64,000 bases of DNA. Origin: Agrobacterium tumefaciens. GTDB lineage: Bacteria > Pseudomonadota > Alphaproteobacteria > Rhizobiales > Rhizobiaceae. Made by a program: the position numbers and the translations under genes. Positions 8,146-16,639 of this stretch are shown one piece after another (position 1 is the first letter of the stretch; every line of letters begins with the position of its first letter). The DNA lies in the NCBI GenBank assembly GCA_025559845.1, contig CP048470.1, positions 658,001 to 722,000 of the forward strand, written 5' to 3'. The notes below the pieces were generated by a model. The model saw only the letters and a list, made by a program, of their open reading frames with translations. It was not told the origin of the DNA and searched no databases.

Positions 8146-9183
8146 TTATCCCTTTCCCCTGCGGGCCAGAATCCACAAAAGATAGACCCCACCGATCATG
8201 CCGGTCATAAGTCCGATCGGCAGGTTGAGATTAAGTGGTAGCCGTTGCGCCAGGAGATCCGCGCAAAGGAGAAGTGTTGCCCCCATCAACGCACTCGATA
8301 ACAGTGGCACCTGTGGTGCATGCGTCAGGCGTCGGGCAAGTTGCGGAGCAATCAAGGCAATGAAGGCTATGGGGCCGGCGGCAGCTGTAGCAATGGCAGT
8401 CAGCCCGACACCCATCATGACCATTAGAAAGCGGGTGCGCTCCACATTGACACCGAGCTGCCCAGCCGTATCATCACCCATCTCAATGACGTCCAGTCGA
8501 CTTGCATAGGTGAGAACGAATGGAATAACCGCGAAAAGGCCAATCGCCGCCGGTAGGACATGCGACCAGCTTCGCGTACTGAGTGAACCGCCAAGCCAGA
8601 GCTGTGCGGACATGGCCTGGTCAAGGTCTCCTTTCACAAGTAGCACCGTATTCAGGCCTGAAAGAACGGCACCGACCCCGATACCGACAAGCACAAGCCG
8701 ATAACCGCCACTCGATTGCCCTTTCATCGCCAGGCTATATACAAGTCCAGCAGCAGCGAGCCCCGCCACCACGGCCGCCGCCGCAGTCTCCAACGCTCCA
8801 GCATCAAAAAGAATGATCTGAACGATGGCGCCCGTCGCGGCGCCCGTGGTGAAGCCGAGTATGTCAGGTGACCCAAGCGGATTGCGTGAAATCGACTGAA
8901 AGATTGAACCGGCCGCGCCAAGACAAGCTCCAACCAGCGCGGCTGTGAGAACCCGTGGCAGCCGGACTCCAAGCACGATGCGCTCGGCAGCGGGATTTTG
9001 AGTGGCACCAAGGAGCGTTTCCAGCACCTCTTTCGGACTGAACTTGAGACTCCCTGTTCCCAGAAGAAGCATGGCAACAATTGTCGCCGCTAGCAGCAAG
9101 CCGAAGCAGACAATGATGCTCCTTGGTCTCCAGATGATCGATACGTTGCCGAAGCGGAACACAGGCGGAAAACCACTTCTCAT
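8146..9183 (-). CDS. fepG: Ferric siderophore ABC transporter permease (FepG-like)
   Basis: 345 residues with the FecCD permease pattern: LGACLGAAGSIFQSISRNPL followed by GSPDILGFTTGA, and late motifs GPIAFIALIAPQLARRLT and a C-terminal FWxxR-type end. About ten membrane helices are expected. The start at 9183 is chosen because its ATG overlaps the FepD stop by four bases; a longer in-frame reading exists but has no support. It is third in the fepB-fepD-fepG operon and forms the inner-membrane channel with FepD. Catecholate (enterobactin-type) specificity is inferred mainly from the FepB and FepC resemblance. Confidence 0.9.
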   Translation of the reverse strand: MRSGFPPVFRFGNVSIIWRPRSIIVCFGLLLAATIVAMLLLGTGSLKFSPKEVLETLLGATQNPAAERIVLGVRLPRVLTAALVGACLGAAGSIFQSISRNPLGSPDILGFTTGAATGAIVQIILFDAGALETAAAAVVAGLAAAGLVYSLAMKGQSSGGYRLVLVGIGVGAVLSGLNTVLLVKGDLDQAMSAQLWLGGSLSTRSWSHVLPAAIGLFAVIPFVLTYASRLDVIEMGDDTAGQLGVNVERTRFLMVMMGVGLTAIATAAAGPIAFIALIAPQLARRLTHAPQVPLLSSALMGATLLLCADLLAQRLPLNLNLPIGLMTGMIGGVYLLWILARRGKG

Positions 9184-10190
9184 GCTTTCCCCAAACGAAA
9201 ATGACGGGCGGCGCAGATGAAGGACGGTCCCCCGATCAACAGAACGACAATTCCCGCAGCAATTTCCTCGGGCGCAACCACGATACGGCCAACGATATCG
9301 GAGAGCAGCAGAACGCATCCCCCAGTCAGCCCGGATACCGGTATTGTCCAACGGCAATCAGGTCCGATAACGCTGCGTGTTATCTGTGGTGCGACCAGCC
9401 CCAGGAAGGTTATCGGACCAGCTGCTGCGGTTGCAGCCCCTGCCAGAAGTGTCACCGCGCCACACGCCCCAATCATTGTAGCGCCAGCGCTGGCGCCAAG
9501 TGATCTGCCAAGCTCTTCTCCCAAGGCGATGGCATTCAGATTGGATGAAATTGCCATGGCGATGATGGAACCGAACACGACTGCAAGGGCTAGCACGCCC
9601 GCAATGTCGAAGCCTCTTCCTTCGACCGAGCCCGCGGCCCAGTTTCTGAAATTGTCGAGAACGTCTACCGGCGCATTCAGGACGACCACACCAGTGACCG
9701 AGCCAAGAACGATGGAAAGCCCCGCACCCGCAAGCACCAGACGCACCGGATCGGTTCCACTTCTTCCGGCACGACCGAGCAGCAGGACCGCGCAGGCAGA
9801 TGCGGCTGCTCCGGCAAAGCCCAACCAGACGTAGCTAGCGATGTCATGGATGCCGAGAACCACGACACCAAAAATAACAGCGGTCGCGGCACCGGCGTTA
9901 ACACCGAGCAAACCCGGTTCGGCGAGCGGGTTGCGGGTGACCGCCTGTGTGAGAGCACCGGCTACGCCAAGCGCAACACCGGCCAGTATTGCAATAAGCG
10001 TTCGCGGTGCGCGCAACGACCAAATGATCAGATGCTCATCGATGGCCGGATTATATGCCAGAAAAGAAGCCCTAACGGTCTGCAGGTCGATGTGCCTGGA
10101 ACCGAGACCAAGGCTTGCGACCGAAAGCACGATCAGGAAGCCAAAGAGCCCCGCAGTGACCGCAATTCGACGGGCGCGACGTGACGTCAT
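9180..10190 (-). CDS. fepD: Ferric siderophore ABC transporter permease (FepD-like)
   Basis: 336 residues, FecCD family: an N-terminal helix, GVAGALTQAVTRNPLAEPG (the conserved NPLAxP loop) near residue 85, and GPITFLGLVAPQITR near 260. It overlaps FepB's stop by four bases upstream and FepG's start downstream, so the three genes are translationally coupled. It should carry a ferric siderophore across the inner membrane together with FepG and the divergent FepC ATPase. Confidence 0.91.
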   Translation of the reverse strand: MTSRRARRIAVTAGLFGFLIVLSVASLGLGSRHIDLQTVRASFLAYNPAIDEHLIIWSLRAPRTLIAILAGVALGVAGALTQAVTRNPLAEPGLLGVNAGAATAVIFGVVVLGIHDIASYVWLGFAGAAASACAVLLLGRAGRSGTDPVRLVLAGAGLSIVLGSVTGVVVLNAPVDVLDNFRNWAAGSVEGRGFDIAGVLALAVVFGSIIAMAISSNLNAIALGEELGRSLGASAGATMIGACGAVTLLAGAATAAAGPITFLGLVAPQITRSVIGPDCRWTIPVSGLTGGCVLLLSDIVGRIVVAPEEIAAGIVVLLIGGPSFICAARHFRLGKA

Positions 10191-11155
10191 GGTTTGCGCA
10201 TCGAATCGACAACAGTATCAATCATCTGACGTCCCGAGTAATAGTCGATGCGAAACGACGACTGACCGAGGGGATAGACCCGCCGATTGATGACTGCCGG
10301 AAGGTTGGCGAGGATAGGGTCAGCCAGAAACGCTTCAACATCCTTCGGGCTTGCGCGCAACAGGAAAACTGTATCGCCTGTGATCGCTGCCGGCAGATTT
10401 TCGTGGGAAATGAAGTCAAAGTCGCTTGACCGGGTGACGCCACCACGCAAGGTGTCGGGAAGCCCCGCCACGGTCATGCCGAGCGATGACAGGACTTGCG
10501 CTTGTGCGCTCTCAGGCTTGCCGATCGAATAGCTGCCACCGATGTTGTAACCGACAACAGTGACCTTACCAGCCGCCAAAGCAAACTTCGTGGCCGCGTC
10601 GGCTGCGTACTGATCAAACTCCTTTATGGCCGCTTCAGCTTGCTCTTCCCGTCCGGTCGCACGTCCCAACTGACGCGCGACATCTTGCCAGCCGTGATTG
10701 GCATAATCGACAATCATCACCGGCAGATGCTGGTGGTTCAGCTCCGCATAATGTTGAGCGACGCTGTCGGCACCGGTTGATGAGCCGATGATCAGATCCG
10801 GGTTCCATCCGATAACCGCCTCGATATCGAACACAAGATTTCCGTAGAGAACCTCAACACCGCGTTGATGAGCGACATCTGACCATTGGGAAAAGAAGCC
10901 GGTCGCATCGGTCATTCCACTTGGTGTTGTTGCAGCCGAAGCCACCACCGGCGCCCCGATGGCAAGGAGGATACCAGTCAGGCTAGGTGCTGTCGAAATG
11001 ATCCGCTTAGGCTTGGCCGGCAACGTCAGCTTTCCCTTGGCGTGTTCGATCGCACGCGGCCAATCCGGTTGCGCAGCCAAAGCATGACTAAAGGGAGCGG
11101 TTGCGGACAGTGTCAGGCAAAGTCCTATGAACAGAAACGTTCGGCGTCTGGCCAT
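10187..11155 (-). CDS. fepB: Periplasmic ferric siderophore-binding protein (FepB-like)
   Basis: 322 residues with a signal peptide at the N-terminus (hydrophobic FIGLCLTLSATAPF, cleavage near ALA around residue 27). The mature part follows E. coli FepB closely in pattern: RIISTAPSLTGILLAIGAPV, then VASAATTPSG, FFSQWSDVA, and a C-terminus with SSFRIDYYSGRQMIDTV. This is the basis for a catecholate assignment. It is the first gene of the operon, divergent from fepC across 155 bases that contain a palindrome shared with the TonB-dependent receptor promoter. It binds the ferric siderophore and delivers it to FepDG. Confidence 0.9.
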   Translation of the reverse strand: MARRRTFLFIGLCLTLSATAPFSHALAAQPDWPRAIEHAKGKLTLPAKPKRIISTAPSLTGILLAIGAPVVASAATTPSGMTDATGFFSQWSDVAHQRGVEVLYGNLVFDIEAVIGWNPDLIIGSSTGADSVAQHYAELNHQHLPVMIVDYANHGWQDVARQLGRATGREEQAEAAIKEFDQYAADAATKFALAAGKVTVVGYNIGGSYSIGKPESAQAQVLSSLGMTVAGLPDTLRGGVTRSSDFDFISHENLPAAITGDTVFLLRASPKDVEAFLADPILANLPAVINRRVYPLGQSSFRIDYYSGRQMIDTVVDSMRKP

Positions 11156-11212
11156 GAGGTGCTCCAGGTACAGGCGCGGCGCAGGCGCTCGGGAAGCGCC
11201 AACCGCAAAACA

Positions 11213-11227
11213 TGATGAATCTAGTCA
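11213..11227. promoter_or_regulatory. Weak match to a rhizobial iron-responsive (IRO) box
   Basis: TGATGAATCTAGTCA fits the simple pattern TGA-N9-TCA described for the rhizobial iron regulator RirA. The inner nine bases are not symmetrical, so this may be chance. It lies in the fepB-fepC divergent region. Confidence 0.25.
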
Positions 11228-11244
11228 ATATTTTCGGTGGCCAT

Positions 11245-11266
11245 ATTGCAGAATGCGTTCCGCAAT
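11245..11266. promoter_or_regulatory. Palindromic operator candidate, fepB-fepC divergent promoter (IclR-type)
   Basis: A 22-base imperfect palindrome with outer arms ATTGC and GCAAT around the core GAATGCGTTCC (11251-11261). A related element lies at 14371-14392 upstream of the TonB-dependent receptor and IclR genes; the two agree at about 15 of 22 positions, including GAATGC and TTCC. The only regulator between them is IclR-family, whose sites are often GAA/TTC palindromes. Confidence 0.6.
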
Positions 11267-11310
11267 GCAATACGCCAGTGGACCACGGTCCACAGTCAGG
11301 GAACGAACGA

Positions 11311-12114
11311 ATGGCGCGACTTCGAACACAGTCGGTGACGTTGCGATACGATAAACGAACCGTATCCACAGACCTCTCCGTAAGCATCCCCGACGGCGGT
11401 TTCACGGTTATCGTCGGTGCCAACGCTTGCGGGAAATCGACCTTGTTACGCGGCTTGTCCCGACTTCTGAGGCCTGCGTCAGGAGAGATAATTCTCGACG
11501 GAAAAACCATTGAAACCTACACAAGCCGCGAACTCGCGCGGCAACTTGGCCTGCTCCCCCAAAGTGCAACGGCGCCGGTCGGCATTACCGTTGCGGAACT
11601 GGTTGGTCGCGGGCGTTTTCCACACCAGTCGTTTCTCAGACAATGGTCGACCGCAGATCAGCTCGCGGTCGAAAATGCCATGCAGGCGACTGGCGTCAGC
11701 CAGTTGGCCAACGTTTTGCTGGAAGAGCTTTCAGGCGGCCAGCGCCAGCGTGTCTGGATCGCTATGGTCCTGGCACAGGACACATCCATCCTACTGCTCG
11801 ACGAACCCACCACGTTTCTCGACATAGCCTTCCAGATCGAGGTTCTCGATCTCTTGGCCGAACTCAACATCAAAGGCCGGACGATCGTCGCCGTGTTGCA
11901 TGATCTGAACCATGCCTGCCGTTACGCCACACACCTGATCGCCATGCGTGATGGCCGCATCATCGCCGAAGGCCGCCCTGCGGATATCGTCTCCGCAGAC
12001 CTCGTCGAAGATGTCTACGGGCTATCATCGATGATCATCACCGATCCCTATTCCAACACACCCATGATCGTCCCAAAGGGACGGCTCCAGATGCTCAGGA
12101 AAGACGCGCCATGA
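11311..12114 (+). CDS. fepC: Ferric siderophore ABC transporter ATP-binding protein (FepC-like)
   Basis: 267 residues from the ATG at 11311; a longer in-frame reading adds 33 residues without family similarity. Walker A GANACGKS at 36-43, signature LSGGQRQR at 140-147, Walker B LLLDE at 161-165. The stretches IPDGGFTVIVGANACGKST and VLHDLNHACRYATHLIAMRDG follow E. coli FepC closely. It energises FepDG. It is divergent from fepB and overlaps the downstream monooxygenase by four bases, tying that enzyme to siderophore uptake. It is the only iron-siderophore ATPase in the window and could also serve the FhuB system that lacks one. Confidence 0.93.
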   Translation: MARLRTQSVTLRYDKRTVSTDLSVSIPDGGFTVIVGANACGKSTLLRGLSRLLRPASGEIILDGKTIETYTSRELARQLGLLPQSATAPVGITVAELVGRGRFPHQSFLRQWSTADQLAVENAMQATGVSQLANVLLEELSGGQRQRVWIAMVLAQDTSILLLDEPTTFLDIAFQIEVLDLLAELNIKGRTIVAVLHDLNHACRYATHLIAMRDGRIIAEGRPADIVSADLVEDVYGLSSMIITDPYSNTPMIVPKGRLQMLRKDAP

Positions 12115-13406
12115 ACCAGTCCAAACTTCATATCGGATTTTGCCTGGCGCCGCTTTGGCTTCAGGTTCCATCTACCGAGGCCGACAAGACTGGAATACCA
12201 CCGGACCCGATTGATTTTGCGACGTCTCTTGCCAAGCGGGCGGAAGCTGCAAAGCTCGATTTCGTTTTTCAGGTCGATTACGTCGGCATTCTCAAACGCG
12301 CACGCAAAGCCAGTGGTCTAGCCCCGGTCGGCCTCGAGCCTACGGTCCTCTTTGCTGCGATTGCCCGGTCCACGACACATATCGGGATGGTGACGACAGC
12401 ATCGACCACGTTCAATCTTCCCTATGTCGTGGCGCGCCAGATGCAATCCCTGAACTGGATCAGCAATGGGCGTATCGGCTGGAATATCGTCACATCGATC
12501 GAGGGAGCCGAAAATTTTGGCGACGAGCCAATGCCTCCGGCTGAAACCCGCTACCGAAAAGCTGCAGAATTTACCCATGTCGTCCGCCGCCTGTGGCAAA
12601 GCAATCCAGGCAACATGCCCGGTAAAGAGCCTCAATCTATCGAACATCAAGGTGAGTTCTTCAGTATCAAGGGACCACTCAATGTTCCCTGCCATGCATC
12701 GGGCGAACCTCTGCTTTTCCAGGCCGGCGCCTCAGACATCGGCCGCGACTTTTCCGCGTCGATCGCCAATGGAACATTTGCGGCGACACCGGACATGACG
12801 GCAGCGATCGACCTCAGGAGCGATCTGCGTAGACGCGCTCGCGCTCATGGGCGGAAAGCGGAAGACATCAAGGTATTGCCCGGTCTCCACTTCTTCCTGG
12901 CAAAGACACGCGAAGAAGCCGTTGCCTTGCACGAGAAAGCCCACGCCCATCTCGGCGAAGACTACCGTCGGCAATCGGTCAAGGCTGTCCTCGGCCTCGA
13001 TCTCGCCGATATGCCGCTCGATGCAAAGGTGACCGCTGCAATGTTGCCGTCAATCGACCAGCCTGTGCGCAGCCGCACCCATGCCGATCTTTTGCGCCGC
13101 TTCATCGAGCGAGAGGAACCGTCAGTCGCACACATCTTGAAACGTCCGGAAGTCGTCGGCTCCGCCCATTGGGTGTCGGTCGGCACACCGCAGGACGTTG
13201 CCGAGGAAATTGCCGAATGGCACGACGCGGGAGCCTTGGACGGCTTCATCGCCTTGCCCGGAGGCTCTCCCGCATCGCTTGCATTGTTTTTTGACGAACT
13301 GGTGCCGCTCCTGCAACAACGCGGACTTTTCCGCACTGAGTACAAAGGTGCAACGTTACGCGACCACCTCGGCGCATCGACAGAAAATGACCTTGTCGAG
13401 CTTTAG
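12111..13406 (+). CDS. LLM-class flavin-dependent monooxygenase (NtaA/SnaA/DszA type)
   Basis: 431 residues. The N-terminus LHIGFCLAPLWLQ, the LDFVFQVDY segment, the TTHIGMVTTASTTFNLPYVV strand and the RIGWNIVTS motif (about residues 118-128) are typical of the NtaA/SnaA/DszA group of two-component FMNH2-using monooxygenases, of the usual 430-450 length. Members cleave C-N or C-S bonds in nitrilotriacetate, EDTA or dibenzothiophene sulfone. A partner flavin reductase is not in the window. The ATG overlaps fepC by four bases. Coupling to siderophore uptake suggests it acts on the imported chelator, perhaps to release iron or use it as a nutrient; this is inference. Confidence 0.9.
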   Translation: MNQSKLHIGFCLAPLWLQVPSTEADKTGIPPDPIDFATSLAKRAEAAKLDFVFQVDYVGILKRARKASGLAPVGLEPTVLFAAIARSTTHIGMVTTASTTFNLPYVVARQMQSLNWISNGRIGWNIVTSIEGAENFGDEPMPPAETRYRKAAEFTHVVRRLWQSNPGNMPGKEPQSIEHQGEFFSIKGPLNVPCHASGEPLLFQAGASDIGRDFSASIANGTFAATPDMTAAIDLRSDLRRRARAHGRKAEDIKVLPGLHFFLAKTREEAVALHEKAHAHLGEDYRRQSVKAVLGLDLADMPLDAKVTAAMLPSIDQPVRSRTHADLLRRFIEREEPSVAHILKRPEVVGSAHWVSVGTPQDVAEEIAEWHDAGALDGFIALPGGSPASLALFFDELVPLLQQRGLFRTEYKGATLRDHLGASTENDLVEL

Positions 13407-13408
13407 CA

Positions 13409-14224
13409 TCAAGACCTGACCGGCAAGCCTGAATCCGATGTCGCCAGCCGGCCAGCCTCCAGCAACGCCGCAAAATGCCCCTCGGATCGCGCCGTTTTCA
13501 CAAAGGAGACGGTGGTAACAACACAGGCAATTTCGCCGTGGGCATTGAAAACCGGCACGGCCTTTCCCGTCAACGCGTTGAAAAGATGCTCATCGAGTTC
13601 GGCGCCGCCCTTTTTGCGGATGTCCGAAAACTGCTCCTCGTCCGGGCGTGCGCCCCGAAAGGCGTCCGGTTGGAGTTTGCGCACCGCATCGATGCGATCT
13701 GCCGGAAGATAGGCCTGAAACACCAGACCGCAGGCCGTGTTATCAAGGGGAAGAACGTCTCCCAGCGAGACTGTGCTGATGGCAAAGCTGGAGCTGCGAT
13801 ACCACTGAACAATCGTCGGGCCGCGATCGGTCCAGATTGCTACGCCACAACTGGCGCCAATCGTTGCCGCAAGCGTTTTCATATGACGTGCCGCGACTTC
13901 CACCGGGCTTATGCGCCGCAGTGCACTGATACCGAGGCTCAGAGCTGCCGGACCGAGATCGTAGGCGCCTGTGACCTGATCCTGGGCGACCAGCCCCTCT
14001 TTTACAAGGCTCTGCATGTAGCGATGCGCGGTTGAGCGTCCGCTTTTGGCGCGCCGCGCCAGTTCGCCGAGTGCGAGAGCTGATTCGGACTGAGCCAGAA
14101 TGGTCAGGAATCGCGCTGCGATCGAAACAGACTGAATGACACCAGATCGTTTGTCCGCTTCGCCGCCGTCTTCATTGCCTATACCGTCGTTCAAAACCCA
14201 ATCTCTCCCACTGCATCTCGGCAT
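13409..14224 (-). CDS. IclR family transcriptional regulator
   Basis: 271 residues. The N-terminal winged helix spans about residues 30-85 (SVSIAARFLTILAQSESALA, then LGELARRAKSGRSTAHRYMQSLVKEGLV). The C-terminal IclR effector domain includes GLVFQAYLPADRI and a late FNAHGEIACVVTTVS strand. ATG at 14222-14224 was used; the first 28 residues are poorly conserved, so a later start is possible. Its stop is 2 bases from the stop of the convergent monooxygenase gene. It is divergent from the TonB-dependent receptor gene; a palindrome there, repeated at fepB-fepC, makes it the likely local controller. Confidence 0.92.
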   Translation of the reverse strand: MPRCSGRDWVLNDGIGNEDGGEADKRSGVIQSVSIAARFLTILAQSESALALGELARRAKSGRSTAHRYMQSLVKEGLVAQDQVTGAYDLGPAALSLGISALRRISPVEVAARHMKTLAATIGASCGVAIWTDRGPTIVQWYRSSSFAISTVSLGDVLPLDNTACGLVFQAYLPADRIDAVRKLQPDAFRGARPDEEQFSDIRKKGGAELDEHLFNALTGKAVPVFNAHGEIACVVTTVSFVKTARSEGHFAALLEAGRLATSDSGLPVRS

Positions 14225-14370
14225 CCCCGCGCCATTTCATATTGGCCCGACCTGAGCATTACGTCGCTGTCATGCCAGAATCCCGACGTTTGCGGCAATG
14301 CTCTTTTCTTACCCGTTCTCCTGCCTGTTGCCAATTTGGCACAAGAGCCCCATCACACAACAATGTTCAC

Positions 14371-14410
14371 ATTATGGAATGCATTCCCTATTGCGGAATA
14401 TCATTGCACG
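14371..14410. promoter_or_regulatory. Palindromic operator region between IclR and receptor genes
   Basis: Contains the perfect 12-base palindrome GGAATGCATTCC (14376-14387), flanked by ATT at 14371 and TATT at 14389, and next to it ATTGCGGAAT at 14390-14399. The second element equals one arm of the fepB-fepC palindrome read on the opposite strand (ATTGCGGAA). Two adjacent sites suggest cooperative binding by one regulator. The remainder of the 229-base gap (14225-14453) shows no other gene. Confidence 0.6.
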
Positions 14411-14453
14411 AGTTACCGAACATGAGTTTTCAACTCCAGTTTTGAGATCTTTT

Positions 14454-16550
14454 ATGACATCGCGCCCCATCCTTCGTTTTTCGAGCAGCGTCAGCATCCT
14501 GACACTCGCACTCCTGACCGCCTCACCCGCACGATCGCAGGACGCGACGAACCAGAACGAGGACGCCACAGTTCTGAAACCGATCATCATCACCGGGGAA
14601 AAGGTGGCACGTGATCTGAAGAGCACAGCCTCCTCAGTTGCGATCAAATCAGCGCGAGAAATCGAGAAGGAGAAGACAGGAAACGCGACCGTTTCGGAGG
14701 TTATTGCGGACACCGCCAACGTGGTCTTCCCCGACAATGTCAGTGCCCCGATCATTCGCGGACAGGACACACAGGGACCGAACACCGGTGCTACGGCCTT
14801 CTTCGCCGGCACTGTTCCGCGCGCAACAATCAATGTCGACGGCCACTATCTCGGCTACAATGAATTCATTTACGGTGCGACATCCGCGTGGGATGTCGAA
14901 AGCATCGAAGTCTTCCGCGGGCCACAGACGACATCGCAAGGCGCCAATGCGATCGCGGGCGCGATCGTCGTCAACACCAAGGACCCGACGTTCACGCCAG
15001 AAGGTGCCTACCAGGCCGAATTGGGCAGCTACCACACCAAGCGCGCATCGCTCGCACTCTCTGGTCCCATCGTTGGCGAGGACCTGGCTGCCCGTATCGC
15101 GATTGATTACTCGGGGCGCGATACGTTCATCGACTACATCAATTCCGGATTTGCCAGCAAAGGCACAGATCAGGATTTCATGGAATTCAACGCTCGACTG
15201 AAGTTCCTTTGGGAGCCTTCCGAGATCCCGGGTCTCAGCACCAAGCTCACGCTTTCGCACAGCAACGCCAACCGCCCCAGCCAGGAAGCGGCATCGGTCC
15301 CATTCGATGCGCTGAACCACACGACAACAACAATGCCGAGCTGGCGACAGCGAACCGACACAGCAATCTTGGACATCAGCTACGATTTTGAGAATGGTGT
15401 GAAGGTATTTAACCAGACGCAATTCACGGATTCGAATGCCAAGCGGCGGGTCGGCGTGGTGAATAATGGCGACGCAGATGTCGATCAGACCAATGTGTCG
15501 GAAGAAGTCCGCGTCACATTCGGCGAACAGGATGACACGCTCAGCGGTGTGGTCGGCATCTTCTATAACCACACACAGGCCGATGAGGCGCTCTACCTCG
15601 CCTATAATGGCAAGACGACATCGACCTTCGATGACCAGAAGGACAATCTTGGTCTTTTCACCGAAATGACCTATCGCCTAAGCGATCAGTGGTCCTTGAC
15701 AGGTGGCCTGCGTTACCAGCGCGACCAAATTCAACGAAGCGGCACCTCTGTCTATGCGGCAAACCCCGTCGATTTCGATACGACCTTCTCCGCAGTCCTG
15801 CCAAAAGCATCGATTGCCTACGCCGTCACGGACGACTGGACCGTTGGTGCTCTCGTCAGCCGCGGATACAATCCCGGTGGTGTTTCCCTCAACATCTCCG
15901 CGCAGAAATGGATGGAGTTCAAAGAGGAGAAGCTCTGGAACTACGAGCTCTTTACCCGTGCGAACCTCCTCGACGACCGGCTGACGCTCACTGGCAATCT
16001 GTTCTACATGGACATGAAAAACGCCCAATATAACATTCCTGTCCAGGTGACTTCGACGCTGACCCAGTCTTACACGATCAACGCAGAGGAGGCGCACGCC
16101 TACGGTCTGGAGATTGGTGGCGACTATCGGGTTCTCGATAATCTGACATTCAAGGCGAACGCCGGTCTGCTCAAGACCGAAATCGAAAGAATGTCCAGCA
16201 ACACGACTTACGAAGGCAATGAATTCGCCAAATCACCGGGCTATATGGTCAGCTTCGGCGCGAGCTGGGATGTGACTGAAAAATTCAACGTATCAGGTCA
16301 GGTTCGCCATCTTGATGGCTATTATTCCGACATTGGAAACACAAAAGCCTACGTGATCGAGCCCTACACAATTGCCGATGTCCGTGCGAGCTATCAGTTC
16401 CGTGAGGGGCTCAAAGTCTATGGCTACGTCAAGAATGTCTTCGACGAACGCGCGCCGACATACATGCAGCAGAACCGCGGCATCGGCGGACTGGAGGCAA
16501 GCATGACCGCGCCACGCATGTTCGGTATCGGCGTCAAAGGTTCGTTCTAA
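14454..16550 (+). CDS. TonB-dependent outer-membrane receptor
   Basis: 698 residues from ATG 14454 (MTSRPILRFSSS), chosen because a normal signal peptide follows (VSILTLALLTASPARSQ, cleavage near residue 29). A TonB-box-like stretch VLKPIIITGE follows, then the plug domain with RGQDTQGPN and VESIEVFRGPQTTSQGANAI, then a beta-barrel ending in a C-terminal Phe (MFGIGVKGSF), as required for outer-membrane insertion. It should import a ferric chelate with TonB energy. Lying beside fepBDGC and the monooxygenase, and sharing their operator-like palindrome, it is the likely outer-membrane partner of that system. It has no N-terminal STN signalling domain, unlike the second receptor. Confidence 0.92.
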   Translation: MTSRPILRFSSSVSILTLALLTASPARSQDATNQNEDATVLKPIIITGEKVARDLKSTASSVAIKSAREIEKEKTGNATVSEVIADTANVVFPDNVSAPIIRGQDTQGPNTGATAFFAGTVPRATINVDGHYLGYNEFIYGATSAWDVESIEVFRGPQTTSQGANAIAGAIVVNTKDPTFTPEGAYQAELGSYHTKRASLALSGPIVGEDLAARIAIDYSGRDTFIDYINSGFASKGTDQDFMEFNARLKFLWEPSEIPGLSTKLTLSHSNANRPSQEAASVPFDALNHTTTTMPSWRQRTDTAILDISYDFENGVKVFNQTQFTDSNAKRRVGVVNNGDADVDQTNVSEEVRVTFGEQDDTLSGVVGIFYNHTQADEALYLAYNGKTTSTFDDQKDNLGLFTEMTYRLSDQWSLTGGLRYQRDQIQRSGTSVYAANPVDFDTTFSAVLPKASIAYAVTDDWTVGALVSRGYNPGGVSLNISAQKWMEFKEEKLWNYELFTRANLLDDRLTLTGNLFYMDMKNAQYNIPVQVTSTLTQSYTINAEEAHAYGLEIGGDYRVLDNLTFKANAGLLKTEIERMSSNTTYEGNEFAKSPGYMVSFGASWDVTEKFNVSGQVRHLDGYYSDIGNTKAYVIEPYTIADVRASYQFREGLKVYGYVKNVFDERAPTYMQQNRGIGGLEASMTAPRMFGIGVKGSF

Positions 16551-16560
16551 TTTGCAACTT

Positions 16561-16593
16561 CAAGGCCGGCCGCTTGGTTGCAAGCCGGCCTTG
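16561..16593. terminator. Transcription terminator between convergent genes
   Basis: Ten-base perfect arms CAAGGCCGGC (16561-16570) and GCCGGCCTTG (16584-16593), with extra pairing CTTG/CAAG inside the loop. The following AGTTTGAATTT is only moderately T-rich. It lies 11 bases after the receptor stop and before the convergent YrbL-like gene, so it can serve the receptor transcript and perhaps both directions. Confidence 0.7.
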
Positions 16594-16639
16594 AGTTTGA
16601 ATTTCACCGGCCGGCGATGGTTCGGCTGTTTCCTGACTA

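Noticed and set aside
14649..15572. A 307-codon minus-strand open frame
   Set aside because: It is fully antisense to the TonB-dependent receptor, whose plug and barrel motifs are convincing.
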